DNA of 64,000 bases, from the NCBI GenBank assembly GCA_022843745.1, contig JALHNB010000028.1:27604-91603 (forward strand), given 5' to 3'. Positions 54,718 to 63,368 of the stretch are shown piece by piece. The notes under the pieces were generated by a model. It made no database searches. It saw nothing but the letters and a program-made list of their open reading frames with translations, and had not been told where the DNA came from. Positions within the stretch are counted from its first letter, which is position 1. Each line of letters opens with the position of its first letter. A program made the translations under genes and the position numbers. This DNA is from Anaerolineae bacterium. GTDB lineage: Bacteria; Chloroflexota; Anaerolineae; Aggregatilineales; Phototrophicaceae.

Positions 54718-55473
54718 TTATAGGTTGCGGCGAACTAAGGCTCGGTTGCGTGGTGCATGACCTGTGATGGCATTCATCAGGAGGTGTGCCTGGTATTTCA
54801 TGTGTGCTTTTGTCACACGGGCGATTTTGATGCTCGATTGCCCAAAAGTGCGGACACGCAGAATGGTGGGATACTCCGAGACGCTGAAACCAGCTTCGAT
54901 TGCGCCGATCAGAAGTTCCGTGCCAGCCAGGAAACCATCACTTTGGAACTGCACTTCTTCGATCACCGGTCTACGATACGCGCGGAACAGTGCTGTCCAG
55001 GTGTGGATGTGGCGGCTGACCAGGATGCGATAAAGGAGCGAGGCACCGAAGCTGAACAGGAGGCGATAGCCGGGTACACCCTCCACCGCGCCTTGAGGAT
55101 GATAGGGGGAGGCCGTCACAATATCGACTTTATCCGCGATCAGCCGTTTGAAAATTTGTGGAATCGTGTCAAACGAATAGGTGCCGTCAAAATCCGTCGT
55201 GATAATAATTTCACCGCAAGCATGGCTGAAACCTGTGCGAATAGCAGCACCGAGGCCGCGATTGACTTCATGTGAAATCACACGCACACCTGTGTCGTCC
55301 GCAAAGGCGGCTTTCAACAGCTTGGCCGTATCATCCCTGCTACCATCGTTAACAAAAACCACTTCAACTTCATGCTCTTTGCGAAGGAGCAGTAACACAT
55401 TTTTCAATGCCTCAGAGGTCTTGGTGACCCCTTCAGCTTCATTATAAGCAGGAATAATCAACGATATTTTCAT
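54718..55473 (-). CDS. Polyprenyl-phosphate glycosyltransferase (GT2, DPM1-like)
   Basis: 251 residues without transmembrane helices. SLIIPAYNEAEGVTKT starts the GT-A fold, VVFVNDGSRDDT is the nucleotide-binding strand, TTDFDGTYSFDTIP near residue 95 holds the DxD-like acidic cluster, and HTWTALFRAYRRPVIEEV is typical of DPM1-like enzymes. The product would be a polyprenyl-phosphate sugar used by the GT-C proteins at 46885 and 51666. GGGGA precedes the ATG. It is the first gene of this minus-strand trio. Confidence 0.84.
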   Translation of the reverse strand: MKISLIIPAYNEAEGVTKTSEALKNVLLLLRKEHEVEVVFVNDGSRDDTAKLLKAAFADDTGVRVISHEVNRGLGAAIRTGFSHACGEIIITTDFDGTYSFDTIPQIFKRLIADKVDIVTASPYHPQGAVEGVPGYRLLFSFGASLLYRILVSRHIHTWTALFRAYRRPVIEEVQFQSDGFLAGTELLIGAIEAGFSVSEYPTILRVRTFGQSSIKIARVTKAHMKYQAHLLMNAITGHAPRNRALVRRNL

Positions 55474-55788
55474 GACATAATCCCCTAACTAAAACTTTAA
55501 TGCCACTTTAATATCTTATCCTTGCCAATGACTAAAAATAGCTGATCTCACCAAATACATCACCTAGTTGGCCTATTTATTTTGTCTATTTGACCTAATT
55601 CTAGTTGTTATACTGAGAAATTAACTTTGACTATGTACATTAATGTAATGAGCGATTTGTATTACGTCTCACTTGGCAGGATAATTTTCGCTATTTATTG
55701 TGTTTTGGCTTCAGACATAATGAACTCATTTAGGTACTCACGTTTGTTGAAAGGTATCTGATATGTTGTTTATTGAGGAGGTAAATTG

Positions 55789-55920
55789 TTGATTGTAAAG
55801 CTCTCGCAAGTTTTAATTGTCGACGCCTAACATGACAAACGCTCGACGTTTTGGGAAATTGATGTGTTTGTGACGCGCGAGGACGGGAAGATGTTTTTGA
55901 GAAAGGTGAACATGGTTTAG
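55789..55920 (+). pseudogene. Possible interrupted small ORF with a perfect ribosome site
   Basis: GAGGAGGT at 55776-55783 is followed by TTG at 55789. The frame encodes a 13-residue peptide ending LSQVLIVDA, then TAA at 55828. The same frame continues HDKRSTFWEIDVFVTREDGK...MV to TAG at 55918, and this second part has protein-like composition. It may be a degraded small gene, or two unrelated short peptides. No family is recognised. Confidence 0.35.
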
Positions 55921-55945
55921 CGTTGCGCCTTACTCATGTTCACCT
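55904..55945. other. Hairpin that contains ribosome-site-plus-ATG on both strands
   Basis: AGGTGAACATG (55904-55914) and CATGTTCACCT (55935-55945) are perfect 11-bp inverted repeats around a 20-base loop. Because each arm reads AGGTGAACATG, both strands carry a Shine-Dalgarno plus start. On the minus strand the full GGAGGTGAACATG opens the six-residue frame MSKAQR. It could end the small plus-strand transcript at 55789-55920, since TTGTTTT follows. Confidence 0.5.
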
Positions 55946-56070
55946 CCTTGTTTTACAAATAGCTGAGATCGTTATAGGGTTTGCCCATCGAACGACAATT
56001 CATCAGCCGTTCACCACGTTTATATTTGAGGTTGATGAACGAATTAAAGCGTACACTTTCGACAGGTGTT

Positions 56071-58089
56071 CTAAGTCAAGACCCCAATACCAGGATGAGA
56101 TGCCGGATTTAAAAGCTGTTCCGCCGCCGCCAATTCGCCGATGTCGCCGATGAGACCGACCATATCGTTTTCCAGGAATTTTGTGTCCGACTTCGGATTT
56201 GGGATAACCTTCTGATCGCGTATGAGTGCGATCACTGATGCACCCACATTCGCCCGCAGATTTGCCTCTGCCAGACTTTGACCGAGGATCGAGCTTGACC
56301 TTGTGACGATCATCCAGGCGATCTCGACTCCACGCACTGCTGTAAACAGCTGCTCCAAAACCCGGATATTTCCATCCTCTGTAAAGGTAGTTCCATAAGC
56401 ATCACGCCGAACGGCATCCACATACTGCTGAATTTGCCCCATCGGATAGCCCAGCGTCAGTAATGTGTGTCGCACGATTTCCAGTCCGCCCTCAAGCTCC
56501 GGGTGGATAATGTGACGTGCGCCGTGCCCAGCTAAACGCTGAACGCCGGATTCTGTACCTGCGCGGGCAATAATAGGCAATGTGGGAGCTAAACCGTGTG
56601 CCGTCGCGACAACCAGTTCCGCTGTTGCCTCACTGGGAACTGTAACGACCAGCGCACGTGCATCCTCTAAACCGGAATGGGTGAGAACTTCAGAATTAGC
56701 GGCATCGCCGAAAAGCGTGGTGACTCCAACTTTCTGGATTTCGGCAGCATGGACAGCATCCTGCTCGACGACCAGATAGGGCAGGTGGAGATGCTCGAGT
56801 ACTCGCCCGATGTGCATCCCAACTCGGCCATAACCGACAATGACAATATGCGCTTTCATGCCTTCGTGCATCGGTTCAGGTGTGGGGCCGCCATGCTCCA
56901 TACGTTTCCACAGGAATGGGATTTTTTGGAGGACACCTTCAACCAGCGGGATCGCACGAAACATAACCGGGTTAATCACAATCGACAGCAACGCGCCTGC
57001 CAGAATGAGTCCATACTGATCCTGGCTGAGAATGCCAAGTGAAACGCCAGCCTGACCCACGATAAATGAAAATTCACCAATCTGGCTGAGTCCGGCTGCG
57101 ACCACGAGTATCGTGCGGGCTGAACCGGGCAGAACAAGGCTCAGAAGAAGCGTAATCACGCCCTTGCCAACGATAATGAGCAGTGTGAGCGCAAGGATAT
57201 GTCCTAAATTGGCGATGACAACGGCTGGATTGACGAGCATACCGACGGAGACAAAAAAGAGGACTGCAAAAATATCACGAAATGGAATGACCTCTGCGCC
57301 AACCTGATGACCGACATCGGATTCGCCCACGACAACACCCGCCAAAAATGCGCCCAACGCCAGTGAAACGCCGAAAAGCTCTGCCGCGCCGAAAGCTGTT
57401 CCTAAAGCAAGCGCGATCACGGCCAGGATGAACAACTCACGAGAGCGTGTGCGGGCAATTTGAGTGAGTATCCAGGGCATGAGCCGTGCGCCGACAAAAA
57501 GCATGATCGCGACGAACAATCCTGTTTTCACAATCGCCAACCCTATATTTGCCAGCGCATTGCCAGAATCGCCGACGAGGGCAGGGAGGATGACGAGAAT
57601 CCCGACAGTTGCCAAATCTTCAAGGACGAGCCAACCGATGGCGACCTTTCCATGCGCCGTATTCAATAGGCCGTTGTCCTCTAATCCACGTAATAAGACA
57701 ACCGTGCTGGCGATGGAAATGGCTAATCCCAGAACAAGCCCGGCGCTGGCTGACCAACCCCAAAGCTGTGTCAGCCCGAAGCCGAGCAGTGTCGCCAATA
57801 CCATTTGTAGAACTGCACCAGGAATAGCAATGCGCCGGACGTTCCATAAATCCTTAAGCGAAAAATGGAGGCCAACGCCAAACATCATGAAAATAACGCC
57901 CATTTCGGCAAGCTGGCTGATGTCACCGCTGTCCCCAACAAAACCTGGCGTGAAAGGCCCAATCGCCAGGCCAGCGAGAAGATAGCCCACGAGTGTGGGG
58001 AGTCCGAGTCTTCGGGCGACATACCCGCCGACAAATGCTGTAAGAATAGCCATCGTGATCGTAGCGAACAGAGCCAAATCGTGATGCAT
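56071..58089 (-). CDS. CPA2-family cation:proton antiporter with TrkA-N domain (KefB-like)
   Basis: 672 residues from the ATG at 58089, preceded by GGAGGTG at the right distance; an upstream ATG at 58101 is inside that ribosome site and is rejected. Residues 5-385 have about 12 helices with GLPTLVGYLLAGLAIGPFTPG near the start, as in CPA2. Near residue 415 IVIVGYGRVGMHIGRVL begins the TrkA-N Rossmann domain (NAD or nucleotide sensing), followed by a TrkA-C-like tail (ENDMVGLIGDIGELAAAEQ). It exchanges K+ or Na+ for H+ at the cytoplasmic membrane. Ends beside an empty intergenic stretch. Confidence 0.88.
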   Translation of the reverse strand: MHHDLALFATITMAILTAFVGGYVARRLGLPTLVGYLLAGLAIGPFTPGFVGDSGDISQLAEMGVIFMMFGVGLHFSLKDLWNVRRIAIPGAVLQMVLATLLGFGLTQLWGWSASAGLVLGLAISIASTVVLLRGLEDNGLLNTAHGKVAIGWLVLEDLATVGILVILPALVGDSGNALANIGLAIVKTGLFVAIMLFVGARLMPWILTQIARTRSRELFILAVIALALGTAFGAAELFGVSLALGAFLAGVVVGESDVGHQVGAEVIPFRDIFAVLFFVSVGMLVNPAVVIANLGHILALTLLIIVGKGVITLLLSLVLPGSARTILVVAAGLSQIGEFSFIVGQAGVSLGILSQDQYGLILAGALLSIVINPVMFRAIPLVEGVLQKIPFLWKRMEHGGPTPEPMHEGMKAHIVIVGYGRVGMHIGRVLEHLHLPYLVVEQDAVHAAEIQKVGVTTLFGDAANSEVLTHSGLEDARALVVTVPSEATAELVVATAHGLAPTLPIIARAGTESGVQRLAGHGARHIIHPELEGGLEIVRHTLLTLGYPMGQIQQYVDAVRRDAYGTTFTEDGNIRVLEQLFTAVRGVEIAWMIVTRSSSILGQSLAEANLRANVGASVIALIRDQKVIPNPKSDTKFLENDMVGLIGDIGELAAAEQLLNPASHPGIGVLT

Positions 58090-58161
58090 TGACACCTCCA
58101 ATAGTCGGATAGGACAGATAGCACGGACATATAAAGTTTTGATCGTGGATTAAAAATCCGT

Positions 58162-58500
58162 TTAGATGGGTTTCGGTGTATCCAGAGAAGGTTTTGATTC
58201 CCCAGACATCTCTGTGAGCGTATGGGAAGCGTTATGCAAGTGGATTTGCGTCAATGTCTCTGATTTGCCCAGATAGGTTTTATAAAGCTTCTTATGCACT
58301 TGACGATAGGCAATCCAATACCACTGACCGCGCTGTTTACGCTCTTTCCGGGCGGTAAACCCACCATCGGAATCTTCAAAATGAAAAGTGTGATGCGCGT
58401 CATCAGCAAGCCAGGCAAACCAATCAGGTGAATCGAGAACTGTCATGCCGTTGGGATCGCGAAGATGACCATCTGAGACAAAGGGGGTCTTACAGGACAT
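58162..58500 (-). CDS. Small protein with a KYLGKS-like motif (112 aa), found in Chloroflexota regulators
   Basis: The middle reads FTARKERKQRGQWYWIAYRQVHKKLYKTYLGKSETLTQIHL. A very similar GxxYWxAYRxxxxKxxKxYLGKSExLT stretch is known, from memory, near the N-terminus of LuxR/MalT-type regulators and in DUF6788-like DNA-associated proteins of Chloroflexota. Here it stands alone with no helix-turn-helix visible, so it may be a truncated regulator or a small DNA-binding module. TATAAT at 58522-58527 and AAGGTG give it its own promoter and ribosome site. The function is unknown. Confidence 0.55.
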   Translation of the reverse strand: MSCKTPFVSDGHLRDPNGMTVLDSPDWFAWLADDAHHTFHFEDSDGGFTARKERKQRGQWYWIAYRQVHKKLYKTYLGKSETLTQIHLHNASHTLTEMSGESKPSLDTPKPI

Positions 58501-58521
58501 TTCGACACACCTTGCTTACGA

Positions 58522-58550
58522 ATTATACCGAAACTTACCCAACAACAGCA
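58522..58550 (-). promoter_or_regulatory. Promoter of the 112-aa gene
   Basis: On the minus strand TATAAT (58522-58527) is a perfect -10; TGCTGT (58545-58550) lies 17 bases upstream as a weak -35. The start site would be near 58515, giving a 15-base leader that includes AAGGTG. The -35 lies in the loop of the 14-bp hairpin at 58531-58571. Confidence 0.5.
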
Positions 58551-58571
58551 TAACCGATGTTGGGTAAGTTT
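58531..58571. terminator. 14-bp perfect stem, possible terminator or operator
   Basis: AAACTTACCCAACA (58531-58544) pairs with TGTTGGGTAAGTTT (58558-58571) around a 13-base loop. It lies downstream of the antiporter gene on the minus strand and overlaps the promoter of the next gene. Only three Ts follow on that strand; five follow on the plus strand. It may end the antiporter transcript. Confidence 0.45.
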
Positions 58572-58606
58572 TTATAGAACCAATTCTGAAATTGGATTCT
58601 GCACTT

Positions 58607-58668
58607 CTATGCAATAGATGACGCGATCATAACCGATCTATGCGATTGACGACGCGATCATAACTGAG
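58607..58668 (-). repeat. 31-bp tandem duplication of the antiporter gene's last codons and stop
   Basis: 58638-58668 encodes the C-terminal VMIASSIA and stop. An adjacent copy, 58607-58637, shares 26 of 31 bases and again reads MIASSIA then TAG. The three coding differences are all at third positions. Because 31 is not a multiple of three the second copy is out of frame with the first. Confidence 0.75.
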
Positions 58669-60248
58669 CCTTTTGGATCAACTCTATGCTGCCCTTTCCA
58701 GGCATTGAAGCCGCCCTTGAGTGCCGATGCCTGAAAGCCTAACGCTTCGAGATGCCGCGAGACACGCCCACTGGCAGCTTCGTCGGGGCAGGTGCAGTAG
58801 GCGACAATGGCGCGATCTTTGGGGGCGCTCGCTGCCCATTCTTCGATCTGGTCGGGAAGAACACGGATACTGCCCGGAATCTGCCCATCATCACTTTCAT
58901 AATGGGCGCGTGAACGCACGTCCAGTACCAGGGGCGGATTTTCTCCCGCTAATTGAGCTGCCAGTTCATCGGCTGTGATACGGTGGATTTCGTTCGCATC
59001 CGGCTCAAACAAGCCAACAAACGAGCTTTCACGCTCTTCAGCCAACGTTGATTTGGCGACGGCGACCTTGCGGGCATACCAGGAAGCAAGCGGCGTGGCG
59101 GATACCCCATGCGCGATAACTGAGACAACAACCACCATGCCTGTAATCCCCATGAGTTTTTCGGAATCGGGTGCGCTTGCCTGAACAGCTAATAATGCCA
59201 GCAGCAGCGAATTTAAGCCGCGCGGCCCGAACCACCCCATAAACAGCCGTGCTGAATTACTCATTTTGGCGCGTTGAAGTACGACCCATAGCGAAAGTGG
59301 CCGGATCAAACCCAGCCCAATCACCGCAAGAATGAACGCTGGAATAATCGCGATTGTTCCCAGCAAGGTCGAGAGCAGTGCGCCGAAGAGGACGAATGCC
59401 AGCAGCATCATCATTTCGGCGGTGACTTCGCCATACTCCAGAAAGCAGTCGCAGAGAGACACATTGAATAAAGTGACGGCTAAACCTGCAAAAAAGGCCG
59501 CCAGAAAGCCATCGCCGTTAATGGCCTGACCCGCAGCGAATGACGCCAGCACGAGGCCGATCCCGTATAGCGCCTGATACTCTTTACGGATGCCGAAGCG
59601 AGCATCCGCCCGACCCATTAAATTCGCGCCGATGCCGCCAACCGCCAGACCAACCAGTGGGCTGAATACCAAAATCCGCAGCAGGAAGCTGCCCCAATCC
59701 ATGCTTTCGCCCGCGCTCGCTGTCAGAAGGGCGATCAAAATCAGGACGATAGGCAGTACCACAATATCGTTCATGCCCGCTTCGACACCCAATGCCCGCC
59801 GTACAGAGCGCGGAATTCGTTCATCGCGAACGATGTCACGCAAAACAACCGGGTCAGTTGAGGCCAAAATCGCGCCTAGCAAGAGGGATTGGAGAGGCGT
59901 TGTGCCGACCAATAAGTAGGCTGCTGCCGCGACACCCAGGATGACCATGATGGTACCCGGCCCTAATGTAAGAAAAGGGACATGCCAATCGCTGCGAAGT
60001 TCATCAACCTGCAACTTCACGGCATCCAGAAAAAGGACGAGTGCCAGACTCACGGTTGCGACCATTTCTAGCAGCGGGTGGTGGAGATCAATTTCGATCA
60101 CTTTTAGGCCGCCACCACCTATTAAAAACCCCAACCCTAGAAAAATGATGGGAAAAGATAACGGTGCGCGCTCCACAAGCCCTGACGCAAGCGCGGACAC
60201 GGTTAATACAATAGCGATGATACCCATGCCGATGACGAGTTCTGACAT
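58638..60248 (-). CDS. CPA1/NhaP-type Na+:H+ antiporter fused to a C-terminal rhodanese domain
   Basis: 536 residues. Residues 1-400 have about 12 helices, with LLLGAILASTDPVVLRDIVRDERIP near residue 122 and AGMNDIVVLPIVLILIALL near 158, the acidic ND-type ion-binding region of NhaP-like antiporters. Residues 425-525 form a rhodanese domain: PPLVLDVRSRAHYESDDGQIPGSIRV and IVAYCTCPDEAASGRVSRHLEALG, with Cys 485 and 487. DedA-type proteins carry a similar CxCPNEA rhodanese. The domain may sense sulfur or redox state and gate transport. AGGGAAAA precedes the ATG. Confidence 0.85.
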   Translation of the reverse strand: MSELVIGMGIIAIVLTVSALASGLVERAPLSFPIIFLGLGFLIGGGGLKVIEIDLHHPLLEMVATVSLALVLFLDAVKLQVDELRSDWHVPFLTLGPGTIMVILGVAAAAYLLVGTTPLQSLLLGAILASTDPVVLRDIVRDERIPRSVRRALGVEAGMNDIVVLPIVLILIALLTASAGESMDWGSFLLRILVFSPLVGLAVGGIGANLMGRADARFGIRKEYQALYGIGLVLASFAAGQAINGDGFLAAFFAGLAVTLFNVSLCDCFLEYGEVTAEMMMLLAFVLFGALLSTLLGTIAIIPAFILAVIGLGLIRPLSLWVVLQRAKMSNSARLFMGWFGPRGLNSLLLALLAVQASAPDSEKLMGITGMVVVVSVIAHGVSATPLASWYARKVAVAKSTLAEERESSFVGLFEPDANEIHRITADELAAQLAGENPPLVLDVRSRAHYESDDGQIPGSIRVLPDQIEEWAASAPKDRAIVAYCTCPDEAASGRVSRHLEALGFQASALKGGFNAWKGQHRVDPKGSVMIASSIA

Positions 60249-60349
60249 ATAGAATTTTCCCTATACTGCTTTGGATAGAGTTTCAGAAGCGATCAATGAA
60301 TTGTTTCTTACGCAGCGGAGCTGGAGAAAAATATGACTGATGTCAGGAA

Positions 60350-60378
60350 ATAAAAATCCAGCCCTATTAAGACTGGAT
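60350..60378 (-). terminator. Terminator of the tRNA-Arg gene
   Basis: On the minus strand ATCCAG, an 11-base loop and CTGGAT are followed by TTTTTATTT, 13 bases after the tRNA 3' end. This is a short but well-formed rho-independent terminator. It also separates the tRNA from the antiporter gene downstream. Confidence 0.65.
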
Positions 60379-60390
60379 GGTTAACATATT

Positions 60391-60462
60391 TGCCCCCGAC
60401 AGGACTCGAACCTGTGCCTCAGCCTCCGGAGGGCCGCGCTCTATCCACTGAGCTACGGGGGC
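60391..60462 (-). tRNA. tRNA-Arg, anticodon CCG
   Basis: All arms fold on the minus strand: acceptor GCCCCCG with CGGGGGC, D-stem GCTC/GAGC, anticodon stem CGGCC/GGCTG with one G-T pair, loop CTCCGGA, and T-stem ACAGG/CCTGT around TTCGAGT. Positions 34-36 are CCG, reading CGG (Arg). The discriminator is A, and the CCA end is not encoded, so it must be added. A GATAAT -10 lies at 60473-60478, about ten bases upstream. Confidence 0.93.
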
Positions 60463-60517
60463 ATTGATACCCATTATCGTAACAGATTTTTGGGTATTGG
60501 ACAAGTGGTATCCCGAC

Positions 60518-60523
60518 TATAAT
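60518..60523 (+). promoter_or_regulatory. -10 box of the lipoprotein gene
   Basis: A perfect TATAAT. TTGGAC at 60497-60502 is a possible -35 with a short 15-bp spacer. It is divergent from the tRNA promoter in the same 100-bp gap. Transcription would start near 60530. Confidence 0.45.
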
Positions 60524-60563
60524 AGAGGCTATCAGTTGGATAGGATTTGGAGTTTAAGGTCGT

Positions 60564-61232
60564 TTGAAGTCGTACCTTTGGATAACTTTATCACTTCTCT
60601 TTTGTGCAGGCTGCGAGGCCATTAGCAGGCCGGATATTCCAGCAACTTTTCAGGCGGAAAGCCGAATCTATGTGGCCGAGGCAACAGCGATAGCCCAGAC
60701 CGCGCAGGCAAATTCGGAGTCTGTGGAAATGACCGCACAGGCTGTTGGGACGAAAATCGCCGAGATTCAAGCTGTCAATTCTGTGCTGCTGGCGACAGTG
60801 CGGGCAGGCGACCCGGCGGGTGGAGTCGTCGTTGATACTATCGCCACACCTGTTGGCCTCGATCCAAACCGCCGCTGGTTTGTCAAGACAGGCACATCTG
60901 AAAGTGTGAGTGAGGTGGATGGCTGTGTCGAAGACCCGCATATTACTTTTTCGGTAGATACACAACAGATTTTTGCAACCGTGCGAGCTTTCAATATTCA
61001 ATCAGGAACATTGATGAGCGTGCAGTGGTATTACGAAGGAAACGAAGTCTGGCAGGATAGCTGGACAGTGCCACAAAACTCGGCGGATTTGTGCATCTGG
61101 TTCGATATTCAGCCGTCTTACCTTGAATTTAAACCGGGCAATTGGTCGGTGCGCCTTTTTGCCGATGGCTTCCAGCTTGAAGACCCGATGGCCTTCGCTA
61201 TGACCGAATCCGATGCAATGTCTGCTGGGTAA
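60564..61232 (+). CDS. Lipoprotein of unknown function
   Basis: 222 residues, TTG start with AAGG five bases upstream. MKSYLWITLSLLFCAGC is a lipoprotein signal with the lipobox at Cys 17. Residues 35-75 are an Ala/Thr/Gln-rich helical linker (AEATAIAQTAQANSESVEMTAQAV) probably forming a coiled coil. The C-terminal half is a beta domain with SVQWYYEGNEVWQDSWT and LEFKPGNWSVRLFADG, resembling surface domains common in Chloroflexota but not assignable. It is the first of three secreted or wall-associated genes and probably co-transcribed with them. Confidence 0.75.
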   Translation: MKSYLWITLSLLFCAGCEAISRPDIPATFQAESRIYVAEATAIAQTAQANSESVEMTAQAVGTKIAEIQAVNSVLLATVRAGDPAGGVVVDTIATPVGLDPNRRWFVKTGTSESVSEVDGCVEDPHITFSVDTQQIFATVRAFNIQSGTLMSVQWYYEGNEVWQDSWTVPQNSADLCIWFDIQPSYLEFKPGNWSVRLFADGFQLEDPMAFAMTESDAMSAG

Positions 61233-61300
61233 TCGCACTTGGTAGAATGCCATGCGCATGTTAATATACGGCGTTTGTGACCCTTCTTAAGGAAGATACT

Positions 61301-63361
61301 TTGAAACGTCGGTTGCTCCTGGCACTTTTGCTGATGACCATGCTGCTTACAAGCGTAGCATTGATGAATGCTCAGTCGGGCATCGTGCCAACGGCTACAC
61401 CGCCGATCAGCCAGATTAATAAACTCGATATTTATGTGCGCGGCGGCCCCGGCGAATCTTATGTGCCTGTTGGTCGTCTGGTGTTGGGAAATGTCCCCGT
61501 ACCTGTTGGTCGAAATTCCGATACAACCTGGATTTTGATTAGCTATAACGATGGCTTTGGCTGGATACGCCAGGATTTGGCCTATTGGGTCGAGGATCTC
61601 GAAGCACTTCCCAATGTAGACCCCAATAACCTCACGCCCAGCCCTATACCGGGGGTAGTAACCAGAACGCCCTTTTTTGTAACAGAAACGCCGGAATCGA
61701 ATTGGGTGAATGTTGGGCCAGAGGCGGCATTTGTACGGGCCGGGCCGGGCCGAGGATATTGGCGGTTGGGGACGCTGGCGAGTGGCGATGCCATTGTTAA
61801 TCCGGTTGGGCGCAATGAAGACACGACTTGGATTATGTTTCGTTACGGTGATGGATTTGGCTGGATTCAGCGCAATATCGTTCGCTGGTCAGTTGACCTT
61901 AACCAATTGCCAGTTTTGTCGGAAGATGCGCTCACGCCATCAGCGACCTACACAAATACAGCGACTAGCACACCAACGTACACCGCGACGGCGACCTGGA
62001 CAGCGACCTATACAGATACACCGAGTGCGACGCCAACGGAAACCCCGACATCAACGCCCACAGTGACACCGAGTTTGACGCCGACGGTTACGCCCACTTT
62101 AACACCAACGCTGACTAATACGGCAACTTTCACTTCAACGCCGAGCGCCACACCAACGGACACACCGACTCAAACCTTAACAGCTACGGAAACGGCTACA
62201 TTAACACAAACCACGACGGCGACATTTACTGATTTGCCGAGCGCTACACCAACCGAAACGCCGACACTGACTCCTTCTGAGGAATTTACGTTTACGCCGA
62301 GTCCGACGTTGACCAGCACCGCAACGGCGACTCAGACACCAACGGAAACAGTGACAGCTACAGAAACAGCGACCGCTACAGAAACAGCGACGTTGACCTC
62401 AACGCCTAGCCCGACTTCAACCTATACGCCAATTCCGCCGACCTTGACCAGTACGTTAACACCAACCGTGACCGTAATCCCAGGCTTGACTGAGACGGCT
62501 GTTCAGGCTGCGCTTGCGCTGACGAGCGAACCGCCAAGGGAAACACCTAACTCAACTCAGACACCTGTGCCGACGGACACGCCGAACCCGACGAATACGC
62601 CAACGAGTACCTCTTCTCCCACGCCGACTCAGACACCTTCGCCAACGAGTACCGAGACACCGACTCTCACGGCGACGAATGTGCCAACGGCGACGCATAC
62701 ATCCTCACCAACATTCACTGAAACGCCAGCACCAACAGAAACGACTGCGCTAATCATAGCGCTCACTGCTACAAATACGCCTTTCGCGCCAACGGAAACG
62801 CTCACTCAAACGCCAGCAGCGGGGGCAGTGATTGCGAATACATCAACGCCAGCGGTGGCAGCGGTTGTGAATACGCCCATTCCCGCGACTTTGACTCCAC
62901 AAACGGTTGCGCCCGCTGAGGATGTCCCCCGCTTCCCGATTGAGGCTGTTGTGGCGGCAGGTATCATACTGATTGTTCTGGGGTATATTGTTGTCTATCT
63001 GCGCGCGGCAGCGGCGATGGATCGTTATAATGCCGGATTCGTCGTCGAGGAATGTCCGGTATGTCGGCGTGGACATTTGATCGTTGAGTCGCGCTCGGAA
63101 CGTTTGTTAGGCATTCCCAGGCCGCGCCGGATCGTGCGATGCAGCGTATGCCGTTCGGTTTTGCGCGAAACAGGTGATCGGCGTTGGCGGTACGCCGTTG
63201 ATCGAGCCGAAAACGTGGCGTTGTATGAACGCTATAATGGTCAGGAAATCGATGAGGAAGTGCTAAAGGAATTGGCTAATCAATCGCCCACAGATGATGT
63301 TCCGATGCGCCCCAAACCGCCTGTTACGCCGCCGTCATTTATTGATGATGAAGAGAATTAG
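61301..63361 (+). CDS. SH3-like, Thr/Pro-rich, membrane-anchored zinc-ribbon protein
   Basis: 686 residues from the TTG at 61301, which has AAGGA 7 bases before it; a GTG at 61277 is in frame but would put eight extra residues before a clean signal, [20 protein letters not shown]. Two SH3b-like modules (residues 37-100 and 139-202) share VGRNxDTTW and DGFGWI, as used to bind peptidoglycan. Residues 210-540 are TPT-type repeats, probably a glycosylated stalk. One transmembrane helix is at about 547-570. The cytosolic end has CPVC (585) and CSVC (614), a zinc ribbon. The arrangement looks like a wall-sensing protein. Confidence 0.82.
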   Translation: MKRRLLLALLLMTMLLTSVALMNAQSGIVPTATPPISQINKLDIYVRGGPGESYVPVGRLVLGNVPVPVGRNSDTTWILISYNDGFGWIRQDLAYWVEDLEALPNVDPNNLTPSPIPGVVTRTPFFVTETPESNWVNVGPEAAFVRAGPGRGYWRLGTLASGDAIVNPVGRNEDTTWIMFRYGDGFGWIQRNIVRWSVDLNQLPVLSEDALTPSATYTNTATSTPTYTATATWTATYTDTPSATPTETPTSTPTVTPSLTPTVTPTLTPTLTNTATFTSTPSATPTDTPTQTLTATETATLTQTTTATFTDLPSATPTETPTLTPSEEFTFTPSPTLTSTATATQTPTETVTATETATATETATLTSTPSPTSTYTPIPPTLTSTLTPTVTVIPGLTETAVQAALALTSEPPRETPNSTQTPVPTDTPNPTNTPTSTSSPTPTQTPSPTSTETPTLTATNVPTATHTSSPTFTETPAPTETTALIIALTATNTPFAPTETLTQTPAAGAVIANTSTPAVAAVVNTPIPATLTPQTVAPAEDVPRFPIEAVVAAGIILIVLGYIVVYLRAAAAMDRYNAGFVVEECPVCRRGHLIVESRSERLLGIPRPRRIVRCSVCRSVLRETGDRRWRYAVDRAENVALYERYNGQEIDEEVLKELANQSPTDDVPMRPKPPVTPPSFIDDEEN
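61930..62920 (+). repeat. Low-complexity TPT/ETPT coding repeat
   Basis: About 330 residues of TPTx[12 protein letters not shown] and TxTxT-type runs, with DNA of short ACACCGAC-like units. It encodes the stalk of the SH3/zinc-ribbon protein. Stretches of TATETATAT occur near 62350-62395. No open reading frame is missed here. Confidence 0.9.
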
Positions 63362-63368
63362 CCTCGTG

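Larger units (their letters stand above)
55474..56070. other. 597-bp intergenic stretch with no intact gene
   Basis: AT-rich near 55500-55780 with no gene found on either strand. At 55778 a GAGGAGGT ribosome site precedes a short frame, interrupted by TAA, that is described separately. A hairpin lies at 55904-55945. The remaining 120 bases before the antiporter's end hold nothing recognised. The promoter of the GT2 gene at 55473 should lie in the first 100 bases, but no convincing -10/-35 pair was seen. Confidence 0.6.

Noticed and set aside
55923..56153. 76-residue plus-strand frame at the end of the antiporter gene
   Set aside because: Its last third is antisense to the antiporter, and its start lies in the hairpin loop.
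56071..60248. Idea that the two antiporters are one duplicated gene
   Set aside because: They are CPA2 with TrkA-N and CPA1 with rhodanese; motifs and C-terminal domains differ.
61930..62920. Regular short DNA repeats that might suggest a CRISPR or VNTR
   Set aside because: No spacers; it is in-frame TPT-coding sequence of an open gene.
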